In this document: one piece after another, positions 37,801 to 48,789 of the stretch
Layout of the letters: each line of letters starts with the position of its first letter
Position numbering within the stretch: the first letter of the stretch is position 1
NCBI GenBank assembly: GCA_037952775.1
Contig: JBANAY010000003.1
Span: forward strand, 32,364,001-32,428,000
Reading direction: 5' to 3'
Origin: Clonostachys chloroleuca
Taxonomy: Eukaryota > Ascomycota > Sordariomycetes > Hypocreales > Bionectriaceae
DNA: 64,000 bases
The notes under the pieces: generated by a model
Told to the model about the DNA's origin: nothing
What the model saw: the letters and a program-made list of their open reading frames with translations, nothing else
Database searches by the model: none
Translations under genes and position numbers: made by a program

Positions 37801-39787
37801 TGCGGCAGCGTCCTACTGTAGTCTTGAAGTCTCGAGGGCTTACTGAGCCCCTACCTTCCTCGTAAACCTCCTTCAGCAAGTTCATGTAGGCCAATGCAAC
37901 TCGTCCATTATAACCGAGAGGATTCGTCTTATTGATCTCCTCTGTGTGGGAATCAGTGAGGAAATACTTGGTCAGTTCCTCGACGCTGCGGACGCACTGC
38001 AATGCCGAGTTCATGTAGCAGGTATTTCCTAGGTTGTGAAATCCCACGGCGCCCAGGCTTCTTCCTGGTTTTGTGCGTAGAGCCCGCCCACGACCCGCCC
38101 CTTGCGGAGCGGGACTGTTGCGCCCGCTGTTGTTCTTGGATGAGAGTCCAGAGGCGTTACCCCTAGCAGGGCCAGACTTGGTCCCCTTCCGACCGGTGTA
38201 CGTGCTGACCCAAGCGTTCTCAATGGCTTCATCGAGCACAAGAGTCTGATCCGTCACCAGGTTCCAGTGCTGTAGGGTAGAGCTGCCATTGTAGTTGCCG
38301 TTTGTTGTGGTATCCGCGAGTTCAACCCTGATCCTCTGATCTCGAACTTGTGCAAATGAGGGGCTGTCAAGTAGGAGATACGGCCATGTGTTTTGAGGAT
38401 TGGCGGCATCTTTTCTCCCTGGTGAATCCGGCGGTGTTGGAGCCGAATTGCGCTGAGCAGGTTCACAGGCTGGAAGTGTCTGTGGCACTGAGAACAACCG
38501 AACTTTGCGTTCCAGTGGGATGCCCGCCAATGTCTTAACATCCTTTAGGAAGGCATGAGCTGGAGAGTTGCAGCTTCGAACAAGCGTCAGAGGAGGAGGG
38601 TTTCTTGCTTTCAAAGTCTGCTCAATTGGCAATGGGCTGACTTCGGACCACAGACGATGAACGCGGAAAATTGGCGGGTGAAACTCATACATCACGTTGG
38701 AATCTGACATGGGGTCAGGTGCAGCGTCGATAGCAAAACGAACGATGGGCTGTTGTCCATCTTGCATGCCATACCACTCTGATATCAAGCCCCATGCGTC
38801 CTCGGGAAACAGCTCGAAAGATTCCAGACTGGAGCCGGGTTTCAGGCGAACATATTCTTTTCCAGAAGAGTCTTTAATAACTTCTTCGATGATATCGCTG
38901 TTGTCCACGGGGCCGAGAGGACCAGAATCACCATCGCCATTGCCATCGCCTTTTTGGCGCGAAACATCCCCACGCAAAGCAAGTGCTTTGTCGACCCAAG
39001 TTCGAGAGACGAGGTACGCCTTGTCCCCTTCCTTCAGTGGGGTCTCCTTGGAGGCATTCAGCAGTGTTTCAATTGTTTTGATCTGCTCACTGATGGACGG
39101 AGGGCCTGATGCGGTAGACTTAGTCACAGTTTTACGCCAAGAATATCCTTTAGTGATATTATAGGACTTACTGGTGGTGGCCCCTGATGCAGGGACGTCC
39201 GGGGGGTCGATGCTCATGGCGCGGGGCAAGCCTCCACCGGTCTGCTGCTCCCCGTTCTGGTTATTCTGTTCTGCTTCTGGGTCCATGCTCGAGGCTCGGC
39301 GCTTGAGAGGTGACGATGAACGCTGGGGGAGGTCGGCATCACCATTCATAATGGCCCTTTTGGATACACGCAAGGGAGAGCGGCACCTTGGCTTGGCGGG
39401 GTGCGCTGACCCGGACTCGTCTTCGGCGTCTAGAGCTGAGTCGGCACAGACAGAGGCAGACGGGGAGGACGCTGTCGAGGAGGCGTACTCTGCCGAGACA
39501 AGCGAGCTCCCACTGGGCTGGAGCCTGGGGGGAACGCTCGATACCGGGAGAGAATCTGCGGGTAGGTAGGATGGGGTGTTGGGCCCGGAGGCGGAGAAGG
39601 AGAAAGCTGGGTCGTCGTCGGGTTCGCAGGAGAGCAGGCGGCCAGAGTCGGAAGAGGGCGAATCAGAAGAGTTTCGGTCCTCTTGCGTCGAGGGCTGGGA
39701 CGAAATCTTTCTCTTCTTTGAGGAAGCCGTCTTGAAGGTGAGCTGCGGCGGGCAGCTCAAGGCGATCTGGGAGACGGGCGTCGACAA
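34814..39787 (-). CDS. ubp12: Ubiquitin C-terminal hydrolase, Ubp12/USP4/USP15-like (5' end uncertain)
   Basis: Predicted cysteine protease that removes ubiquitin from substrates. Exons are 36419-39787 (containing a likely 66-nt intron at 39106-39171), 35638-36361 and 34814-35568, giving about 1590 residues. A Ser/Pro-rich disordered N-terminus is followed by a DUSP-like domain (YLVSRTWVDKALAL...). The split USP domain has the Cys box NLGNTCYMNSALQC at about residue 580, the knuckles CPECGK and CPRCKEH, and the His box GGGHYTAYAKNF ending at SAAYLLFYRRR. A basic Lys-rich insert and an acidic C-terminal tail are also visible. Introns at 36362-36418 and 35569-35637 keep phase. No ATG occurs in the open frame between the upstream stop (39872-39874) and 39349, so the true start is either an unseen upstream exon or the internal Met at 39349. 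Confidence 0.88.
39106..39171 (-). other. Probable 66-nt stop-free intron inside the Ubp12-type gene
   Basis: On the minus strand this has a GTAAGT donor at 39171, branch-like CACTAAA and TGACTAA sites, and acceptor CATCAG at 39106. Its length is a multiple of three and it contains no stop, so both spliced and retained forms keep the frame. Retention would insert a 22-residue Lys/Thr-rich segment just before the DUSP-like domain. Confidence 0.6.
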
Positions 39788-41457
39788 CGAAGAAAATCGT
39801 CTTGGTAGGTCTGCAGACCAGGATAAAGCTATTGTTGCATCAGTCCAGTCGGAATCTAGTGTTCCGGAGACTCAGATTGGAGGATCTGAAGAGTCGAACC
39901 AAGCGGAAACAGAAGACTGAGCAATGGGGATCCAGGCAAGAAATGTGCTAGACTGCAAAATATGGCTGAGCAGGGCTGTGGAGGTGGGCGCCTGGCTTTG
40001 TTGCAGAGGGCGGCAAGATGTTGGCAAGGTACACTGTGGGGCGTGCACCTGCGGCTATCTACCTCCAAGGTACAAGGCATGTCAGAGCCTGGGTGAGAGA
40101 CGGTGAGCGAGGAGTCGGGAACTACCTACCGCTGCTCGTATTAGTGAGTCCGCTACGACCGGTCGAGTCGAGCAGCTGTAATAAATCACAACTCACAAGG
40201 CGAGGCGATGCAAGTCAGCGCTAGACAAAATTTATTGCTTTTATCTGATGTTTGGCCAATATACCGACTCGCCATGTCTCAAGAGGGTACATGGGTACCG
40301 CATTGTTTCCGCAACAAGAGCTTGCACGCCTTTGTTGATAGGCGGCGTACAGAGAGGCCTGTGGGTAAAAAAACAAAAACAAAAAAAAAAAACCAGAATC
40401 AGACAGATGCTGAGACTGGGAATAGTACCCCCTCCCACCGAGACGGTGAAGAAAAAAGAAACCAAAGACAAAAAGTGCCACTTGCTGCCACACATGTCTT
40501 GAAGTCGATGCGATGAACTTGTTCCCCCTATTTTCTTCATGCTTGGCTGCCCAAAACGATGACTTTGTCGGTGACAGAACTCTTAAGTTTTCCCCGAGGA
40601 GCTCATCTTTGCCATTTTACTACCTACCTAGGTACCTTACTACCGGCGTGGCAAGTTTTGATCAGTGGCTTCCAGAGGGAACCGTCTAAATCTAGGATCA
40701 AAGGCTAGTAAAGGGCAAGAACAGCCGAACGAATGATGCTGCTAGGCGGGCTCGGTGTCAACCCCTCCTATGGCGTCCCACTATCCGACGAAGGCAAACG
40801 CCCATGAGAATAAGAACTGGAAACAACCTTGCCCAGTCCGGTGCCCCAGTTGTATTCAACCACTGGCACGGATAATTTTCACATCTATGCTACCATCAAT
40901 TTGTTCTAGAGCTACGATGCACACCCGCGATAATAATCGATGTGCGGATATTTGCGAGTTAAGAAAAATTAGCGATTAGGAATGACGTACTGTGTGGGCG
41001 GGCCCTAGGTAGACACCTGCCTTAATGACCTACCTTGCTCCCGGGAGGTACCAATATATACATCGGCAAGCACCCTTACATGCCTTCGGCCGTAGGGACC
41101 AGTTACCTTGCCGGGGCCTCGATTTCCTTGTCTAGCCCTACCTGTTCAAAAGACAATTGAATAAGGATTAAGCGTAAGCTGGACAAGTAATGTGGTAAAA
41201 TAGCCCTCACCACCGATACAGATGGCATCAAACAGTGAGGTACATGTAGTCATATGAATCCATTTTGGATGACAAAGGATCCTTCTACTCACGAGTATAG
41301 GTCTATCTAATGCTACTCGTATAAGTCTATCTCCATTGTCGCATCTCAACATTTCTCCAGCCCAAAAACCTGCCATTAAAGACCCTTTTTGACACGACAG
41401 TACCAACGCCACCACTCTCAAAAAACATCATCCTTCAACTTCGCCTAACCGAGCAAT
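39788..41457. other. Intergenic region between ubp12 and ste23
   Basis: This is about 1.7 kb. The first 84 bases continue the open frame of the Ubp12-type gene and may hold its upstream exon or leader. An A-rich tract lies near 40369-40391. Overlapping palindromes TACCTAGGTA and AGGTACCT lie at 40625-40637. No other gene is supported. Confidence 0.5.
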
Positions 41458-44400
41458 TTATAGTTTTGAGTCTCTATCCTCATATTCACTAAAATCCTTG
41501 ACCGGACGTGCTCCTGAACTGGCGAGCAGACCAGACTTGAAAGCACGAACATCGGTGATCTCGACCGCTGAGCTCACAGCAGTAGAACCATTAGCAATGT
41601 CTCCAGTTTCAGTACCAGAGACCGCTCGCTTCAGCCCACACTCACGGGCTTCGGATACGATTGATGATACTTGGTCTGCTGGGAGGCCAAGATCCTTGGT
41701 CAGATACTTTTCAAGGAGATCAATACATTGCCGCTGTTCTTCTGGAACGTCCTCTAGCCCGGCTTGTTGGAGAAGAGCAATGATTTTGGTATCAAGTTCG
41801 CTCGCACCGCGTGCATGCAGGTGAACCGAGATCCGGGCTCTGGTTGGTGAGGATGGGCTTATATAAGTCTTGTAGAACTCCAAGATCTGGGCTTTGGTAA
41901 GTGCTTTCACATGGGCGGCGTCGTTTTGAGCTGCAGGGTTGATTAGTTAGCGACCGTGTCAAGAAATGCCAGGGACCAAATAAAAGAATCGGTGGCCTAC
42001 CTTGTTCGAAATCGTAGTACTCTCCAGAGATGTGGCTCCAGTGCCTGGATGACTCCTGGTCCAGGTTTCTCAGCTTCTCCAGGCGCTTGATAATGAGACT
42101 GCGTTTGTGACCCTCAAACTCAACCTCTGTCATCTTCTCCAGGACGTCCCCAATCTGCACCAGGAAAGCCTCGATTCGAGAATCGAGGTAGTCGGGAGTT
42201 CTCTCGCTCTGGATCAACAGACGAATTCCACAGGTTGTGGCAAAGTTGCGTATTCCAGCAAATACAACATACCCCAGCTGCTCCTTGGTTCTGAGCTGAT
42301 CAAATGCCGGCTCATGAGCGATCTGGTCAAATAATAGGGTGGTAGCTCTGGCCAACCGGTCGGCCTTGTCACCAACATAAAGCAGTGTCTCCACACAATG
42401 GTTGACATTATCAGGATCCTTCAACGTCTTGTTGAAAATGAAGTTTGAGCCTCTAGGGATGATCAACGACCTCACGATGGGGATCTGATCGCGAGGGAGC
42501 GCTCGGGGTTTGAAGGTGTTTTCGATAATCTCTGTCACCTTCAATGCATCCTCGCGGTGCATGTTTCCATGTGTGTAAGTCTCGAGGAAAAATTGAGCCA
42601 ACACCTGTTTCTGGAACAGCCGAACGCTCTCAGAGGTGATTGAAGGTAATTCTGCGGCCAGCTCCTCGACCAGGAAAGCGCGTTCCGAATTCAAGCAATT
42701 CAGGAAATCGCCGACCTGGTGATAGGCTGAATTCAGCTCCCAATTGCTGAAGCCCCGGATAAGCCGCTCCTTGACAACCTCAAACCGTTCATCCTGAATC
42801 TCAAGATCCTTCATCGTTGTGGTGACTTGCTGGAGTAAAACGGCGAGCTTATCATTGTATCCGGAGATGTCGAGGAGAAGGCCTCTCCCGCCCAGGCTGA
42901 CGGTATATTGCAAGCCTGCGAGGTCGGCATCGTAGGCGTACTGCTCTAGAGCGTCCCGTACCAATTCGGTAAACAGCCTTGCTTTGACCACGTTCTCGGC
43001 TGATGCGTAAATGATTGGGCTCCTTAAGCTGACGTATACATTTGCCTTAGGCACCCAGAATGTATCATCCTTCTTCCACCACGTCCTGGCAAGGCTATCG
43101 TTGCGAAGCAATTTGGGCGCTATAGCAGGTTGCAGAACATCCTTCTTCTCCACCTCGAGTTCCTTGGGGATGAAATTGTTCTTGTGTGGCAGGTGAAGCT
43201 CCGGGTAGCGGTCTTCAGAAGGAATTGTGAAGGCAGTCTCAAAAGACTGCAAAAGATCCTCCGGTAGCTTCTCATATCTATACTCGGTTCCATACCACTT
43301 CTCCTTCTTATCCCAGTCTCCAGGGAACTTTTGAGAGACAATAGTCATTCTCAAGTTGTCAGGGCGGAGGGTGGCCAATGCCTTTAGGATGGATTTCGGA
43401 TCAAACGACCTCAATCTGCTGCTTCCACTCAAAAGCCATTCACGAGGAATAGGTTTCTGCATCACCGATGCAGTTCTGCTTGTAAAGCGGCTGGCTGGAA
43501 CTTTTTGCTTAAACCTGAAATCGACATCGGCCATGCCCTTCTGCTCATCAAAGATCCACTCCTTGGGAGATGATTCTCGTAGCATCGAGATATACTGGAA
43601 AATAATCTTCACAATTTCTGGATACTGTTTCAGGCCCTATTGATAGTGTATTAGTACAAGGCAGCGTGAGAGTGATCATTGTCATTAGCGTGAACATACC
43701 TCCTCAGTCAATCGGATAGAAATGTCAAAGAAACCAGGTGTGCCCGGGCAGACGGGATATGCACCGGCGGACAGGCTGTTGGCCCATCCTTTTGATTTCA
43801 CGTAGGCCATAATACTTCCAGGCCCCTCATGGCCAATGAGATGGCTTAGGTATCTGCTGGGCTGGGACTCATAAAGGAGCTCCTCGTCGATGAATGGGAA
43901 AACCAGGTTCAGCTCACGAGAGTCCATGACTGGTTTGGCAAAACACTGCATGCCAAGATCTTGCTTTTGGAATGGAACCTCTGTATCCCAACGTTGCTGG
44001 GGAAGTTCTTTGTTGACCACACCGGAGAAGAATTCCTCCGCCCACTTCTGCAGCACGTCAAGCGACTCACGCCCCAACACCACCAACTTCATCAGGTTGG
44101 CAGAGTAGTGTTGGCTGTGAAACTCGATGAACTTGTCACGCACATTAATTCCTTTGGCTTCCGGCTCTGTCTTGAGAACCTCAAAGTTTCCCGTCGAAAA
44201 ATGACAGTACGGATGCCTGGGATTTGATAGCGACTTGTCCAGCTGGTGAAGCCGCCAGGTATCATTCTGCAGATTCTTCTTGTTCTCAGAGTCAACAGCC
44301 TTGAGCTCTCGGTCAAGAGTGCTCGAGAGAAATAGAGGCTCAATGAAGAACTGGGCGAAACGGTCCAAAGCGCCGCGGAGGGGTGATGGATTTTCCTCTG

Positions 44401-44868
44401 TTGGCTCTCTGTCATCAGCAGGTTTGGCAGCTACTTCAAAGTAATAATTAGTGGACGTCGAGGCGGTATATGCGTTAGAATTGCCCGAGTTTGATGATAA
44501 GTACTGGCTGTAGTCATTCTCTACAGGGAACTTCTTGGTGCCCATGAAAAGAAGCTAGATTATGCGTTTATTAGCTACAGGGCGACGCTGGCTGAAGAAG
44601 AAGGGAGACGCTGGAGGCAACTTACATGTTCAACTGCATGAGCCATACCCGGCATACCCTCCTCGTCACTGAAGTTTCCGACATTGACGTCGAGGGCGGC
44701 ACTGGCCTTGTCCGTTTCTGGATCATGAACTAATAGAACCTCCAGCTGGTTTGCGAGACGGACCACGCGATAGTTGCGATCATCCACTGATGGCTTCTCC
44801 AGGTTGTCGGTGAGCAACACCGCATGTGACGGCCTGGGCGCCGAAGCCGGGGGATCGGAAGGAGGCAT
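41458..44868 (-). CDS. ste23: Insulinase-family M16 metalloprotease (Ste23/insulin-degrading enzyme type)
   Basis: This is a zinc endopeptidase that degrades short peptides inside a closed chamber; the yeast orthologue Ste23 can process the a-factor pheromone. Four exons, 44626-44868, 43700-44554, 42001-43636 and 41458-41930, give 1068 residues. The inverted zinc motif HxxEH reads HAVEH at residues 77-81, at the very end of exon 1, and LLFMGTKKFP follows in exon 2. Chamber-half signatures include SGNSNAYTAST, the middle-domain KNNFIPKE segment and TKEQLGYVVFAGIR. The last residues are DRDSKL. The terminal SKL is a consensus type 1 peroxisomal targeting signal, so a peroxisomal pool is possible. 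No signal peptide was seen. Confidence 0.93.
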
Positions 44869-46571
44869 GGCTCGCCAATTGTTCTATAGTCGATGGAATT
44901 GGCAAGGAGAGCTGGGCGGAGAGGGGGAACAGGAGGGGGGAGATATAGGCGAGTGAAGACAAAGAAGTGGCAGATATGGACGAAACGAGTTTCAGATATG
45001 AGTTGGTGGGATAAACCGTGTCCGTCGGACTCGATATTGGTGTCGCCTCCCCTGGCAGTATAAAGACAAAGGGATCCACCCGCACTAGGTCTTAGATGCT
45101 AGTCCCGAATCCAATCCGATGCTTGTGTGTTGCCCCCCTGTGCGCGTGCTTGCGTTGATCTTTGTGCGGTGTGGGATGTACTGTGGGGGTGTTTGTTCTG
45201 TCGCCAGAGTCTCGGATCTCTATGCTGTAGGGAGTGCAGTGGTGCTCCACGCGGAACCTTGATGGTTGTCGAGGCGAGGTTGCAGGAGCCTCCGCTGAAA
45301 TAAGTATCGACGGTTGAGGCTTCGACGTAATCAACGGAATTGTTGGGTTGAAGGAACGCTTAGCCTCGACCATTGGGCCCTAATAAACTGTCTACTGGTT
45401 CGGGATTCTTCTCTCTTTTCACTATTGCGGACCGAGGTGACCGGAATGGCATGTGGCCTCCTAATAGGCTTTCATTACGTCGCGATCTGAAATGAATCAG
45501 TTTTTTCTTATTTCATTTTTTTTTTTTCGCGCCTCAAGAAGAATTTTCACGAAATTCACTGAGGTAAGATAAGGCAGTGCCTACCCTCCTACCCTCCTTA
45601 CGTACTGCAGGTACCTTCTCGACGTAGCGACGGCCGTTCTTACCGCCACCATCGTAAAACGGCCCAGGTGGGCAACGCTTCAAAGTCTAATACCGAGAGT
45701 GGCAGCCTCAAATCCATTAGCCGGCCATTACGGTTACTTCCTTCTATCTTTCTGTCCCTCTGTCTTTTGGAAAATTCCTCGCGAACAAAAAAAAAAAAAA
45801 AGGTTGTCTCCCTTCCTCTTCTCTCCCTCCCGCCACCGTATCTTTCTTTGCTTTTTCCTCCTCCCACCAGAGACGGCCGTTCCTGAGTACATGCACCTGC
45901 CGTGGCTTAGGCAGGCACGAGGTAGGGATATGCCTGCTTTGGTAGGTACATGCTAATTCCCTTCCCTGACATTGAAGTTATTGTACCTGTGCTTTGCACC
46001 CGAGAGCATGCCAGGGGCTCCTGCATGGCGTATGGATTGCGTATTATTGAGTTCGCCATGATATTTGGGAACATGGAGGAATGCAGAGGCTGCATTTTGT
46101 CAAGTGCAATGTCTCTGCTCTGTTCCTACATAGGTACCATCCAGGCACGATGCATCAACCTGTAGGTTCGTTCAGCAACGGAACAGGGAGTGGATAAGAG
46201 AAACAAGAGTACCTCCACTATCTATCTGCCTCGTCTGTAGGTACTTTGCGATGAAGGCTGGATTTATGGTCCTTGCTTACCCCTTGGCCATATTCCGCCA
46301 CCTAATTGTACCTAATTGGGCACGCTGATATCGGGCTTGTGGACCCTAGCACTTGGAGGTCGCGCGGGGATTCGACAATTGGTGTTGTCCTTGCATCATC
46401 CGACCCCAGATGTTGAAATCGCACGCTGATTGGAATGACGGTGTTCGCGACACTTGCTAGCATGATTACTGTCACGACTCATGCGCTGTCTACTCTCGCA
46501 ACCATGCTCCAACATAGCGGATGCAAGGGGCTCATCATGTTCTTTCCAAATTATTTTTTTCTTCTTTTTCT
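44869..46571. other. Intergenic region upstream of ste23
   Basis: This is about 1.7 kb containing the ste23 leader, a T-rich run near 45516-45527 and a 16-A run near 45786-45801. Small open frames are low-complexity (poly-Phe or poly-Lys from these runs). No gene is supported. Confidence 0.5.
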
Positions 46572-46771
46572 TCAACTAAGCCCAGTCGACCACCCCTCAG
46601 CCTCGTAATCAGGATTCTTCTCGACGCCATTGTCAGCGCCACTCTTGGCAGCCATGAGTTTCCGCTCTAATGTTTCACGATATTCGTAATGAACACTGGT
46701 TTACATATTAGGCAAATAATCTTTCTCACATTACTACATTTCTACAAGCCGGCGAATTTTCACCTTGTCAT
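46572..46771 (-). CDS. Possible 43-residue microprotein (or last exon of an unseen gene)
   Basis: Exon 2 (46572-46695) reads VHYEYRETLERKL, then MAAKSGADNGVEKNPDYEAE and GWSTGLS before the stop. It has a clearly coding-like base pattern. Upstream is a good acceptor (branch GCCTAAT, AAACCAG). A 68-nt intron (46696-46763, donor GTGAAA) joins it in phase to an 8-base first exon, ATG ACA AG (46764-46771), which directly follows a TGA. The product would be MTS followed by the sequence above: hydrophilic, with no membrane segment. I do not recognise it. The alternative is that this is the 3' exon of a longer gene whose upstream exons I missed, because the GTGAAA donor is weaker than others in the window. 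Confidence 0.45.
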
Positions 46772-47658
46772 TCATTACACATCGTGGCAACTTGTGCCAC
46801 CGGCACACGAATATGAATCCGACTATGTTCCACTAGCCATTTTGATAGATCATGTCTTGAGTCACGGGATGCCGAGCGCCACCAGCACTCGGATTCCGGT
46901 CTTAATTCTGGCCTTTTGGAAACTCCCAATCAAGCCGGTGGGAGACAACAGCGTGTTCTCATCTTGCTGGGCGGTCTGCGAAAGCTGCGGCCCTTAGCTC
47001 CGCCCCCTTGCATGATCCGGATCTTTTGCCATTCGGCTTTGCATGGATTAATTATCCAGAGGCTAGTCAATGGCTGGCCAATGTTGGTCACATGGTGTAA
47101 CGATTTCACAACACACAGTGTGTTTCAGCTCCGTCTTCGGCCGTGTTCTGGATATGAGTTCAAGATGGTAAGTAACTTCGTTAACTCTGTAAGTGTGTCA
47201 TTTTATTGAATTATATAGGCTCGGCAACGGTATTTTTAACCTTCATAGGCGAGGTCTCGAATTTGCCGTAATACGATGAAACCGTGACGATTTGTACCAT
47301 CCAGATGCGAACGAGACAGCCCTTATCTGTCCGATCGAGAGTGTATTAATTGGCTCCAGGCCGATAGTATCGCTTGCAATGTCTTGCCAACCGGCACCTG
47401 CGCATCGAGCTTGTCCCCCATTGATAGTGGGGCACACACATCCAGCATCTACCGACTTTTGAATAGTACTATCTAGACGCTAACAACGAACATTACGACC
47501 CTACCTTCGTGCTTCTAATGGGGTTGGGCCCCGAAGCGTATGGGTTGCCGTGCGATGTCAAAGGTTTGGATCATTATGAGATTGCTGGGATGAATCATAC
47601 GACGTAACGAACAGAGAGCTTTGCAGCATATGAGACGCACATGACCAGACAGGGCGGC
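46772..47658. other. Intergenic region downstream of mpp6
   Basis: This is about 0.9 kb containing the 3' flank of the Mpp6-like gene and the upstream flank of the possible microprotein gene. Nothing else was seen. Confidence 0.5.
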
Positions 47659-48538
47659 TCAACTTCTTTTCTTCTGGCCCTTTGAGCTTGAATTTGGGCA
47701 ATCGGAAGCTCTATGGCCGACCTGGTGGCAGTTGTAGCATTTCAAGGCCTTGTTGCGATTCGAGGCATCGCCACCTGAAGATATGCCACCTGATGATATG
47801 GAGGTTAGCTTACTGAGCTTGACCTCCTTCTTCTTCCGTTTGTCGCGGAACTCCTTTGCCTTCGAATTTTCCGGGTTCTGTCTGGGTTTTGCTGCTGGAT
47901 CTTTCCGTTTGCGTGAAAGGGGGCTATTACCATTTGCATGGCTCCTGGGTGAATCGTCCGAATCCTCGTCATTCGAAGAGTCGTCTTGTGAATCCTCTTC
48001 GCTATCTGATTTGCTTTTCTGGCTTTGTTTCTATAATAGAGGTTAGTTCCTTACTCGTGGAGAGGTGAGGATGAAGCTGTTACTGTTTGGCTTGACTTAC
48101 ATCAGCTGGCGCTTGCTTGTAGTTCTGTGTCGAAGTTCGCCCGCACTTGGGATCATCCTGTGACTCATCATCCGATGAATCAATATCGCCGTATCCAACG
48201 TAGACAACTTTGAGTGGCTGTGACTGCGGTTTACCAAGGGGTTTCTTATCCCAATTAGTATCCAAAACCCAGCGAGTGTCAAGCCCGGAGTGTTTCTCTA
48301 ATGCGGCCTGGCGCTTTGCTTCTCGTTCATCGATTGCCGCCTGTATAGAGGCTTTGTCGATATCCGCGATCAGTTTTGCTTGTGCCGCCGAATTGTGGCC
48401 AAGTTTTCGTTTCTTCGCTGAATGGCCGTCGGTGTCGGAGTTTGGTGTTGTCGGCGATGATGCTGTCGCAGCGGCTCTTTGCATGAACTTCATCGTCAAG
48501 AGCCTCGAAGAGACTCCCCTGGGAGTTTCTGGCGCCAT
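47659..48538 (-). CDS. mpp6: Mpp6-like RNA exosome cofactor with C-terminal CCHC zinc knuckle
   Basis: Predicted nuclear exosome cofactor that binds RNA and helps recruit the Mtr4 helicase. Two exons, 48101-48538 and 47659-48030, give 269 residues. The N-terminus SSRLLTMKFMQRAAA matches the invariant Mpp6 signature (L..MKFM), and VVYVGYGDIDSSDDE resembles the later conserved block. A highly acidic, Ser-rich linker and a basic region follow. A single zinc knuckle CYNCHQVGHRASDC (CX2CX4HX4C) lies close to the C-terminus. Yeast and human Mpp6, as I know them, lack this knuckle; in yeast such knuckles occur in Air1/Air2 of the TRAMP complex. The intron has donor GTAAGT, branch ACTAACC and acceptor TTATAG. 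It is divergent from the NDUFS6 gene. Confidence 0.82.
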
Positions 48539-48789
48539 GATGACCGTCTTGTGCCTTCTCAGCGACAAATGCGCACGTATGTTAGTTCCTCGCAACTTTT
48601 AAGATTTGGGCTGCGGCCGGATTTCGTGACGGGCACTAAATTTTGTCGCGGCATTGGGCGCCGGAAAAACTAAAAGTCCGCGCACTTATGTCGCAGCGGG
48701 CCTTAACTGCACCATCTTCAAGTCGTCCCGGATTGAGAGCCGGACGACCGCAACACAACTCCCACGCTCTACACATACACTCACTCACA
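48539..48789. promoter_or_regulatory. Short bidirectional promoter (mpp6/NDUFS6)
   Basis: Only 251 bp separate the divergent start codons of the Mpp6-like gene and the complex I subunit gene, so they must share upstream DNA. No specific binding site was recognised. Confidence 0.5.

Noticed and set aside
44626..44640. Altered zinc motif HAVEH instead of HFCEH in the insulinase-family protease
   Set aside because: The pattern HxxEH is intact; the two middle residues vary among fungal members, so the enzyme should be active.
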